A stretch of 64,000 nt of DNA from CAYOZN01 sp964408455. GTDB lineage: Bacteria > Planctomycetota > Phycisphaerae > UBA1845 > UTPLA1. Positions 43,252 to 51,052 of the stretch are shown here, piece by piece; the stretch's first letter is position 1; each line of letters starts with the position of its first letter. The stretch lies in NCBI GenBank assembly GCA_964408455.1, contig CAYOZN010000005.1, forward strand, positions 124,001-188,000, given 5' to 3'. Both the position numbers and the translations under genes were made by a program. A model generated the notes under the pieces. That model made no database searches, was not told the origin of the DNA, and worked only from the letters and a program-made list of their open reading frames with translations.

Positions 43252-43631
43252 GTAGAGGGAACGGGGAACAGGGGGAACAGGGAGAAGGGAACGGGGAACA
43301 GGGAACCGGAAGAGGGTCGGAGGGACCGAGGGGCTTGGGGGGTCGAGGGGCTGTGCGCGTCGGGGCTGCGGGCGGGTGAAGATAATCTGAAATTGTTACA
43401 AATGGGTTCGGGCATTGCGTGCTCGTATCCCCGTGCCCCGGGCCGCGATTCGCGCGGCTCGCGCGCCGCACGGAAAAAATGGGCGGAACAAACCGGAACA
43501 AACCGGGGCGCGCGTCGCGTGGTTGACACTTCCCGCGCGGCGTCACGCTGACGGCGGGCGGTGAGCGTCTACGCATTAAAGGTGCTCACTGTTCCGCCGG
43601 AAGGAGTCCGGCGAGAGCGGGTGGGAAAGGG
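43252..43631. repeat. Intergenic region with G-rich tandem degenerate repeats
   Basis: Positions 43256-43315 hold many copies of a GGGAACNGG-like unit (GGGAACGGGGAACAGGGGG and following), and 43492-43508 has ACAAACCGGAACAAACCGG. Read on the minus strand they give TTCCCTGTTCCC-type sequence, an intergenic element type I recall from planctomycete and other genomes. It may form G-quadruplexes. No gene is seen in 43252-43631. Confidence 0.6.
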
Positions 43632-45173
43632 ATGCCTGCACAAGCACGGTTGACTCTGTGCCCGCATGCCGACGCCGGACCGTTCACTCGGCCGATAGCA
43701 CCGATGGAGGCATTGCTGATCACGCCACGGGGAATGCCGCTGGTTTGGCGTCGGCATGCCACCCACCATATAACTATAGAGCGGCACGGTTCCGTATGGT
43801 GCGATCCCGACGCGCCTTTTGCGTTGGCCATGGGCTTGGAACCAAGGCGTAGCCGGGTTGTACTCTACGTCGCGTTTCCGGAGGCGGATCCATTGTCGAG
43901 AAGGCGTCCACATAATCCGATTGCAAACGACCCCGAGTTTCTTCAGCTAGTGCGCCCGCCCACAATCGAGGCCGCCCTGGCCCAGGCGGAGCAATTCGCT
44001 GGCAAGCTTAGAGTTCCAAGGGCTCGCATTAGAGACGCCTACGCTCAAATCCTACGCTGTGTTACGCGCGAATGGTACTATCAAAAAAAGGAGCTTGAGG
44101 AGCGGACTAATGTACTTCGGATTCTCGGGAAGGACGGCTTGTCCGCTTGTGAGATTCTTAGAAAACCGAGTACGGAGAATACAAGCGAGGTGCTGGAGCT
44201 CGCGACATACTTGGAAGTCTTCAAAACCGACAGGAGCTTCCCAAGCGTCATCAACAACTTGAAATCAGACTATGAAGCAACCCGGTTTGAGTTGGCGATG
44301 GCCTACAGATTCAAGCGGTTTTGGCCACAGGTGGAATTACAGCCAATAGTAGGAAGTAGGCGAGCAGACTTTATCGTAAAACACGATGGCGCGGAGTGGA
44401 TATGCGAATGTCAAGCTTTACGCGTGTCAGAACACTACAAGCGGGTCGAGAAGTTTCTAGATGGGATAATGGATACGGCCAAGGACGTAGTCGAAGAGTT
44501 TGGGTGGAAGGCGAAAGTCGCGATAAAGATGTTGTTGGCGCCACCGTATGAATTCGAGAATATCAAGGTGATAGCAGCCTCGCTGCGACGAATGCTCAGC
44601 CAGTGGCTAAAGCGACCGTGGAATACTTACCGTGAATCGGGCGGTTTTGGCAACATTGAGCTCTATTCGTTCTGTGAGGCTGACGACATCAATCCGATTA
44701 CAGAGGGTAAGCCGCATGATTGGACATTTATTGCCGATCATTCGAGAGCCCGAAGAATTCAGTTCTTGGAGAAGCTAAGGAACCCCTTGGCAGATGATTA
44801 CGAAAGCAGGGTGTTTGGTAGGACCTTCGTTAGAATAGAGCAAGCGGAAATCGATGTAGAAGAAGGAATTATTGAGAGAGTCAGAAAGAAACTAAAGCAG
44901 TTGTCAGATATCGCGGACAGTGAGCATCGCCTTATTCTCGTGGAGAGCCTAGGTGATCCATATAAACTTGAATGGCATCAGATAGCGCCGGAGATGCACA
45001 AATTCATATCGGTCCGGAAGCGGGTCGCCGCGATTGGAGTAATGTTTCGGCAATTCCATGACCAAAGGTGGTGTTACGGAGGTCAACTATTCACGAATAG
45101 AGACTCCCAGTTTAGCGTACCTGATGAAGTAGTCGCTCTAATGGCGAAAGATGAATTTGAGAAGCTGTATTAG
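43632..45173 (+). CDS. PD-(D/E)XK nuclease-like protein in AT-richer island
   Basis: 513 residues. The true start is uncertain: MPAQ at 43632, or MEALLITPRG at 43704. A central core at about 215-262 reads FELAMAYRFKRFWPQVELQPIVG, then RRADFIVKHDG and AEWICECQAL. This fits the PD-(D/E)XK fold, with E220, D246 and E259. The usual Lys is Gln (ECQ). The N-terminal and C-terminal parts are unassigned. Codon use is more AT-rich than in the surrounding genes. It converges on the HNH gene with one base between the stops. I do not recognise a named family. Confidence 0.55.
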   Translation: MPAQARLTLCPHADAGPFTRPIAPMEALLITPRGMPLVWRRHATHHITIERHGSVWCDPDAPFALAMGLEPRRSRVVLYVAFPEADPLSRRRPHNPIANDPEFLQLVRPPTIEAALAQAEQFAGKLRVPRARIRDAYAQILRCVTREWYYQKKELEERTNVLRILGKDGLSACEILRKPSTENTSEVLELATYLEVFKTDRSFPSVINNLKSDYEATRFELAMAYRFKRFWPQVELQPIVGSRRADFIVKHDGAEWICECQALRVSEHYKRVEKFLDGIMDTAKDVVEEFGWKAKVAIKMLLAPPYEFENIKVIAASLRRMLSQWLKRPWNTYRESGGFGNIELYSFCEADDINPITEGKPHDWTFIADHSRARRIQFLEKLRNPLADDYESRVFGRTFVRIEQAEIDVEEGIIERVRKKLKQLSDIADSEHRLILVESLGDPYKLEWHQIAPEMHKFISVRKRVAAIGVMFRQFHDQRWCYGGQLFTNRDSQFSVPDEVVALMAKDEFEKLY

Positions 45174-45174
45174 G

Positions 45175-46035
45175 TCAATTGAAAACACCTACTAAAGGGA
45201 GCGTTAACGTAGCCCCGTCCGCTTGGGCGCTCCACCGATCCATCACATCCATGTAGCTGGCGGGTGAACACGACGTGTTGGGCATATACACTGCGTGAAT
45301 CGATGTGGACAGTCGCCGCAGCCTAATGAACACAAGAGCGCAGTCGATGTTGCCAATTGTAACTGGTACTAAGAAGTACGGCACGTTGTACGGGAAGTTG
45401 GCGCCCCGTACTTCGGCAACGATCGAGCGGAGCTTGGGATCCGCGCGCCCGCTTTCGCAAATCAAGCGACGGATGAATTGGGGTGCCTCGTGCTTCACAT
45501 ACGAATAGCCAAACTTCCTGAAGAGAGCCAGGTACGCGCATCTGATAAGGGCTCTCCTGAATCCGCTTTTGGTGTATCCCAGCCCAAGCTTGAATTGATA
45601 CTCGCTGATTTCCCCGCTTGCTCCCTTGCTCATGAGGGCTTGTACGGCGGCCGGGTTTGACGCCTTATCGACGATCTGAATGTTGTTGGATCGGGAGCCC
45701 CATTGCATGTTGACCTTCACATTGTTTCCCAGGGCCGACATCGTCGCGCGGATCGGCTGCAGCCCATTAAATGCGTCGCAGATCTCCTGATATTTCTTAA
45801 GTTGGGAGTCGAGGCTACTGCCGTGCGAATTGTTGCATCTCTCGCAAGACAGGATATCTCTCCTGCCACCTACGCTCCCGGGTACGATGTGCTCAAGCCG
45901 TAAATCGGCGTACTGAGTTAGCGTCCAACAAAGAGGGCAAATAATACAGTCGTTGGGAACCTTTCCTAGGCCTGACTGATGCAGGCTCTTGTGGAGTGCT
46001 TTGAAGTACATTCTCCGTCGTTCTTCGTTCGTCAC
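45175..46035 (-). CDS. HNH endonuclease-like protein
   Basis: 286 residues from GTG 46035. A zinc-containing HNH core is visible in the first 75 residues: ICPLCWTLTQYADLRLEH, IVPGSVGGRRDILSCERCNN and SHGSSLDSQLKKY. It has CxxC pairs, the LEHIVPGS histidine and the NNSHG asparagine/histidine. The C-terminal 200 residues are unknown. HNH proteins nick or cut DNA in phage packaging, homing and restriction. It follows the 175-residue Cys gene with 4 bases between them, so the two form an operon. Confidence 0.72.
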   Translation of the reverse strand: MTNEERRRMYFKALHKSLHQSGLGKVPNDCIICPLCWTLTQYADLRLEHIVPGSVGGRRDILSCERCNNSHGSSLDSQLKKYQEICDAFNGLQPIRATMSALGNNVKVNMQWGSRSNNIQIVDKASNPAAVQALMSKGASGEISEYQFKLGLGYTKSGFRRALIRCAYLALFRKFGYSYVKHEAPQFIRRLICESGRADPKLRSIVAEVRGANFPYNVPYFLVPVTIGNIDCALVFIRLRRLSTSIHAVYMPNTSCSPASYMDVMDRWSAQADGATLTLPLVGVFN

Positions 46036-46039
46036 AGCT

Positions 46040-46567
46040 CTAGCTAGCCCTTTTCAACCCATTTAGCGCCCACCACAGCGTCCTAAGGCATTCATCCGAG
46101 CAGGCGTTGCTCGTCCAAGCACTTCTAGAGGCACGCGAAAGCTCACAGAGCATCCAGTTGTACGCATCGTTCTTTATGGATGTGCTATCCGACTCGCGGT
46201 GAATGCGATAGAAGTACAAGGCACCCGCACAACCGCAAACGCAACCCCAAGGATCCGGAGGAAGGTAAATTCCCTCCTCTCGACGCACTCGTTCGAGTAT
46301 CGCGTATTCGCATGTTGACAGGTTCCAAAGGCGGGATTGCATCCGGTCCCAATCCTCGCCGGAAGCGAGCGGCAGGCTTGATGATTCCTGGTGTAGCCGC
46401 ACTGTCTCGCGGAGCCAGCGAGCCGGATCACTACAACGCGCCACCCCGAACTTTCCTCGGGCTTGCTCGAGGCAGACGTCGGCGTACCTCAACCATTCTT
46501 TCAGATTCGGTCGAATGTGCCTGAAATGTGCAACTGTAGGGGCTGATCGGTGGGCATTCGGTGACAT
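46040..46567 (-). CDS. Unknown protein, HNH-operon partner
   Basis: 175 residues from ATG 46567. This start is chosen over the upstream GTG at 46615 because GGAGG lies nine bases before it. The upstream frame would run through a TATAGT -10 box at 46614-46619. No family is recognised. Features: Trp/Tyr-rich core (EWLRYADVCLEQARGKFG), a Cys-rich stretch near 120 (GCVCGCAGALYFYRI), and a C-terminal CSDECLRTLWWAL. It lies four bases before the HNH gene, likely the first gene of the two-gene operon. A role as an accessory or specificity subunit is inference only. Confidence 0.5.
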   Translation of the reverse strand: MSPNAHRSAPTVAHFRHIRPNLKEWLRYADVCLEQARGKFGVARCSDPARWLRETVRLHQESSSLPLASGEDWDRMQSRLWNLSTCEYAILERVRREEGIYLPPDPWGCVCGCAGALYFYRIHRESDSTSIKNDAYNWMLCELSRASRSAWTSNACSDECLRTLWWALNGLKRAS

Positions 46568-46613
46568 ACTGAGGTTCCTCCGTGAACGCAATTTGCAACT
46601 CTTCGTCACCGTC

Positions 46614-46643
46614 ACTATACCACAGTAATCGCTATTCGGCTAA
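46614..46643 (-). promoter_or_regulatory. Possible promoter of the HNH operon
   Basis: TATAGT (minus strand, 46619-46614) with a weak -35-like TTAGCC (46643-46638) 18 bases upstream. The transcript would start inside the longer frame and supports the shorter start at 46567. Confidence 0.4.
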
Positions 46644-46769
46644 CAGGACAAAGACAGCGGCAGAGGGGAGTGCCGTCGATAACGCCGAGACCGACGCGGA
46701 AACTGCGGATGCAGAGATCGCCGCGCACGAGGCTCGCCCATGTCGTGGCTAACAGTGCAAACTAAGACC

Positions 46770-46804
46770 AAAAAAAAAGCCCCCCGGTGTTTCTCCGGGG
46801 GGCC
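46770..46804 (-). terminator. dnaK rho-independent terminator
   Basis: Stem GCCCCCCGG/CCGGGGGGC with a 7-base loop lies at 46779-46803, followed on the minus strand by a run of nine T (complement of 46770-46778). It lies 17 bases past the dnaK stop. Confidence 0.85.
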
Positions 46805-46820
46805 ATCTTACCCGATGTTG

Positions 46821-48749
46821 TTACTCCTTCACTTCAAACTCCGCGTCGATCACATCATCATCCTTCTTCCCCCCCTTGCCGGCGACGGCTTCATCCACGC
46901 CGCCGCGGCCGGGCTCGCCGGCTTCGGCGCCCGGGGCGGCGCCGGCCTTGGCGGACTGTTCGTAGATGATCTTGCCGATCGCCTGTGACGCGGTCATGAC
47001 ATTCTCGATCGCCTTCTTGATTGCTCCGGCGTCGTCGCCTTTCAGGACGTCCTTCAGGTTGGAGACGGCGCTTTCGACCTTGCTTCGGTCGGCGGCGGGC
47101 ACCTTCTCGCCGTGCTCCTGGAGCGTCTTCTCGGTCTGATAGACGACCTGGTCGGCCTGGTTCTTGGCGTCGATGAGCTCGCGCTTCTTCTTGTCCTGCT
47201 CGGCATACTGCTCGGCCTCCTTGCGCATCTTTTCGACTTCGGCTTCGGTCAGGCCGGAGGAGCCCTCGATGCGGATCTTCTGCTCCTTGCCGGTGCCGAG
47301 GTCCTTGGCGCTGACGTTCAGGATGCCGTTGGCGTCGATGTCGAAGGTGACCTCGATCTGCGGCATGCCGCGCGGGGCCGGGGCGATGCCGGTCAGGTTG
47401 AATTTGCCGAGGCTGCGATTGTCGATGGCCATCTGGCGCTCGCCCTGGAGGACGTGGATGGTCACTTCGGGCTGGTTGTCCGACGCAGTGGAGTAGATCT
47501 CCTTCTTGCTGGTCGGGATGGTCGTGTTGCGGGTGATCATGGGCGTCATGACGCCGCCGAGGGTCTCGACGCCGAGTGACAGCGGGGTGACATCGAGGAC
47601 GAGGATGTCCTTGACGTCGCCGCCAATGATGCCGGCCTGGATGGCGGCGCCGATACCGACGGCCTCGTCGGGGTTGACGCTCTTATTCGGCTCTTTGCCG
47701 AAAATCTCCCTGCACAGCCGCTGGACGGCGGGAATGCGCGTGGAGCCACCGACGAGGATGCACTCGTTGACGTCCTTCGCGGTGAGCTTGGCATCCTCGA
47801 GGGCCTTGAGAACCGGACGCCGGCAGCGCTCGATCAGCGGATCGATGATCTGCTCGAATTTGCTGCGGGTGATCGTCTGGTTGAGGTGCTTGGGGCCGCT
47901 GGCATCGGCAGTGATGAACGGCAGGTTGATCGTCGTCTCCATGCTGGACGACAGTTCGCACTTGGCCTTCTCGCAGGCCTCCTTCAGCCGCTGGTGCGAC
48001 ATGGGGTCCTTGCGGAGGTCGATGCCGGTCTCCTTGCGGAAGTTCTCGGCGACGTGGTCGATGAGCAGTTCATCCACGTCGTCGCCGCCGAGGTGCGTGT
48101 CACCGTTGATGGCCAGCGTCTCAAAGACGCCTTCGCCGACATCGAGAATGCTGATGTCGAAGGTTCCGCCGCCCAAATCGAAGACGGCGATCTTGCCGCC
48201 CTTGTGCTTGTCTTCGCCGTAGGCAAGGGCCGCGGCGGTGGGCTCGGGCAGGACGCGCTTGACTTCGAAGCCGGCAATCTCGCCGGCTTCCTTGGTGGCC
48301 TTGCGCTGGGCGTCGTTGAAGTAGGCGGGGACGGTGATCACCGCTGCGGTAACCTTTTCGCCGAGATAATCTTCCGCCGTCTTCTTCAGGTCCTGGAGGA
48401 TCATGGCGCTGATCTCGGGCGGGGTGTAGTCCTTGCCGCGGACGCGGACCTTCACCAGTTCCTCGGGGCCGCCGACGATCTCGTAGGGCACGAGCTTCTC
48501 CTCTGAGGCGACTTCGTTGTGTCGGCGCCCCATGAAGCGCTTGATGCTGTAGGTGGTGTTGCGGGGGTTGGTGACCTGCTGATGCTTGGCGACCTGTCCG
48601 ACGAGTCGTTCGCCTTTGTCGGTGAAGGCGACGACGGAGGGCGTGGTCCGCGAGCCGAGCGAGTTGGTGAGGACCTTGGGGGTGCCTCCCTCCATGACGG
48701 CGACGACGGAGTTGGTGGTGCCGAGGTCAATGCCGATGATTTTTCCCAT
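46821..48749 (-). CDS. dnaK: Chaperone DnaK (Hsp70)
   Basis: 642 residues from ATG 48749 (IGIDLGTTNSVVAVMEGG begins at residue 4). Nucleotide-binding motifs include IVVVTVPAYFNDAQRKATKE-like core at VITVPAYFNDAQRKATKEAG, IAVFDLGGGTFDISIL and LVGGSTRIPAVQRL. The substrate-binding part (VLDVTPLSLGVETLGGVMTP) and a C-terminal acidic tail (DDDVIDAEFEVKE) follow. DnaK folds and protects proteins with DnaJ and GrpE. Neither is in the window, and no CIRCE-type operator was found upstream. It is transcribed alone and is closed by the strong terminator at 46770-46804. Confidence 0.97.
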   Translation of the reverse strand: MGKIIGIDLGTTNSVVAVMEGGTPKVLTNSLGSRTTPSVVAFTDKGERLVGQVAKHQQVTNPRNTTYSIKRFMGRRHNEVASEEKLVPYEIVGGPEELVKVRVRGKDYTPPEISAMILQDLKKTAEDYLGEKVTAAVITVPAYFNDAQRKATKEAGEIAGFEVKRVLPEPTAAALAYGEDKHKGGKIAVFDLGGGTFDISILDVGEGVFETLAINGDTHLGGDDVDELLIDHVAENFRKETGIDLRKDPMSHQRLKEACEKAKCELSSSMETTINLPFITADASGPKHLNQTITRSKFEQIIDPLIERCRRPVLKALEDAKLTAKDVNECILVGGSTRIPAVQRLCREIFGKEPNKSVNPDEAVGIGAAIQAGIIGGDVKDILVLDVTPLSLGVETLGGVMTPMITRNTTIPTSKKEIYSTASDNQPEVTIHVLQGERQMAIDNRSLGKFNLTGIAPAPRGMPQIEVTFDIDANGILNVSAKDLGTGKEQKIRIEGSSGLTEAEVEKMRKEAEQYAEQDKKKRELIDAKNQADQVVYQTEKTLQEHGEKVPAADRSKVESAVSNLKDVLKGDDAGAIKKAIENVMTASQAIGKIIYEQSAKAGAAPGAEAGEPGRGGVDEAVAGKGGKKDDDVIDAEFEVKE

Positions 48750-49040
48750 GATGTGCAAACTCCTGTTTGTCGGGCCGCATGTTGCTTTAAGTTGCCGCGC
48801 GAATTTGTCATGCGCGCGGCGATGCACGATCCTAGGGAGCAAGGCGGGTGCCATGCTCCAGCCATGGCCGCAATTGAATGTAAGTGGTTTGCTGGCAAAA
48901 GCTTATTGGCAGGCGGCCCGGTGCGGTGCAGCGAATGAGACCGGGCAGGCTGCCATGATGGCATGACGGAATCGCCGGCTGGCAGGGCTGCCGGGCGACA
49001 GCGAAAGGCGAAACATCGGCGATCGTGGGCCGGACGCCGA

Positions 49041-50825
49041 TCAGGAACCGAGCAGGGCGTCGACATACGGCTGTACATCGAGGCCATCATTGGCGTTGTC
49101 ACCGTTCATGTCGGCCATGCAGGTGTGACCCGGCAGAAGGGGCGTGCCCAGGGTGGCCTGCACGAATTCCGGAATCGTGAGCAGCGGGCAGGGTTCGCCG
49201 TCGAGCGCGGCAAAGGCGCGGAAGAGCTGCCAGTCTGTGCAGTCTACATCGTCGTCAAAGTCCATGTCGAATGTGGCGCAGGGATGATCGTTGACATCGA
49301 TCACGCCGGTCATGTCATCTGCAAGGTCGGGCGCGCTGAAGTATCGATAGCGGCCCTGGAACCGCGGATGGACGTTTTCGAGGTGTTTGTCGAAGATGAC
49401 CGTGAAGGCGTATCCCGGCGTGGATTGCGGCGGGCCGGAATGAAATGCGCCGTCGAATGAATTGACGCCGCTGATCACGTTGTGGGGGCCATCCTGCCAG
49501 ACCCATTGGACCAGGTCGCCGGTTTCGACCACCAGGACTTCGGGATCGAAATTCGGGCCGGGGCCGACGCTGACGCTGTGGGTCATGATGCCGTTGTCGT
49601 CGTAGGTGAGGCCGGGACCGCTGTAGCACGCCGGAAACGCATCGCAGTCGATCTCGTTGACCTGGTCGTCGTCGTTGTAGTCGCCGGGCAGGACGCGAAA
49701 GATGGCGCGCTGGAAGATCTCCTGGTTGATGTTGCCGGCGGGATGGACCTCGAGGGCATCGATGTTGTCGGTCGGGGCCAGGCCAAGCAGGCTTGCCGGG
49801 GCAAACACGGCCGGAATGCCATTCGATTGTGTTTTGAGCAGGTCGGCGGGGCCGAGTTCGAACTCCTGAAGCGTGGGGGATCCGCGGGCCAGCGAGAAGA
49901 TGATGGCGTCGTTTTGAGGATTGAAGACAAGATCACCGTTGTCGATGACCACGAGGCTGTCGATGTCGTCGCCGAGCGGGCCGGGAATCAGGCTGAGTTG
50001 CGCAGCGCTGGCATAGACGAACTCGCCGCCTGGGGCGGACGGGTCGAGATCGCCGTAGACATTGGCGCCGCTGGGGGTGCCGGGCAGTGACGTCAAGGAT
50101 GGGCTATCGCGCGTGATGCTGAAGAACAAGACGTTGTCGGCGCCGGGCACGCCGCGCGGGCCGAATGGAATGCCACCGGTGGGCTCTCCGGCGATGCCGT
50201 CGGAATCGTCGATTTCCGCCAGGGGGTCGGTGAAGACTTCGGGGCTTACTTCCGGCTTGAGGTCCTTGTCGACGCCGCCGGTATCACCCTGGTTCCTGAC
50301 GAGGGTGTTGTTGGCCGCCGTGCCGGGACCGAAACCTTCGAATGGCAGCGGGCCGTCGAGCGTGAAGGGTGTGAGGGTCATGAAGATGTCGCCGGCGGCC
50401 TGATGTTTGGCGGCCTGGTCGAGGACGTTGTAGGGGCGGTTCTGCGCCACGAGGCCGGGGTCGGGCGGCGCGAGACCGATCGAGGCGCGATCGACACCGA
50501 ACAGCAGAAGTAAGGTCTGACCCGGCGCTACATCGCTTCGGCTGAACGACATGGCATCCAGATCATCGAGCGGGCTGAACAGTCGGAGCGTGGCGGCGGG
50601 CCGAACGACGAGCGGCCCGGGTTTGTTCAGGACATCGCCCGCCAGCAGGACGCCGTCATCGAGCGTGGGTGAATCGAGATCGATGGTGAAGTCCGGCAGG
50701 CGGATCGGATTGATCGCCTGCGGCTCGGCGTCGGCCCTGGCGCAAATTAACGCGGGCAAGAGCACGGCTGCGGCAAGCAGCGCGCGCAAGTAGCACCATC
50801 CCGAAAACTTGTGCAGCAGGCTCAT
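49041..50825 (-). CDS. Secreted protein with cupredoxin-like region and dockerin-type C-terminus
   Basis: 594 residues from ATG 50825. A signal peptide (ALLAAAVLLPALICARADA) is seen. The C-terminus carries two dockerin-like motifs with Asp/Asn calcium loops (MDFDDDVDCTDWQLFRAF and MADMNGDNANDGLDVQPYV), and a similar one lies upstream (PGDYNDDDQVNEIDCDAF). Between them, residues about 460-540 look like a cupredoxin (plastocyanin-like) domain: VLVVETGDLVQWVWQDGPHN and YRYFSAPDLADDMTG. The first His and the Met of the copper site remain. The Cys is Ser and the second His is Asp, so copper is probably lost. The middle part is low-complexity Asp/Gly/Pro repeat. Likely extracellular scaffold. Confidence 0.75.
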   Translation of the reverse strand: MSLLHKFSGWCYLRALLAAAVLLPALICARADAEPQAINPIRLPDFTIDLDSPTLDDGVLLAGDVLNKPGPLVVRPAATLRLFSPLDDLDAMSFSRSDVAPGQTLLLLFGVDRASIGLAPPDPGLVAQNRPYNVLDQAAKHQAAGDIFMTLTPFTLDGPLPFEGFGPGTAANNTLVRNQGDTGGVDKDLKPEVSPEVFTDPLAEIDDSDGIAGEPTGGIPFGPRGVPGADNVLFFSITRDSPSLTSLPGTPSGANVYGDLDPSAPGGEFVYASAAQLSLIPGPLGDDIDSLVVIDNGDLVFNPQNDAIIFSLARGSPTLQEFELGPADLLKTQSNGIPAVFAPASLLGLAPTDNIDALEVHPAGNINQEIFQRAIFRVLPGDYNDDDQVNEIDCDAFPACYSGPGLTYDDNGIMTHSVSVGPGPNFDPEVLVVETGDLVQWVWQDGPHNVISGVNSFDGAFHSGPPQSTPGYAFTVIFDKHLENVHPRFQGRYRYFSAPDLADDMTGVIDVNDHPCATFDMDFDDDVDCTDWQLFRAFAALDGEPCPLLTIPEFVQATLGTPLLPGHTCMADMNGDNANDGLDVQPYVDALLGS

Positions 50826-51052
50826 TCGGCGCGCTCCTCCGGCCGGGCGAGTTCTCGACTCCCCGGCTGTGTGTTGTCCTGCAACAGGACTACCGCCCTC
50901 CGGCGTCAGCCGCTGATTGCGCACGTCCCGTCGTGGCAGGGGCGGTCTGGCTGACGGAGCCAATTGTACCGATTCGGCGCATCGGGCTGGGAGAGAAGAC
51001 GGGGCGGGGGGTGCAACCGGCTCGTAAAAAAATGGAGAAATCGGGCTCCTTG

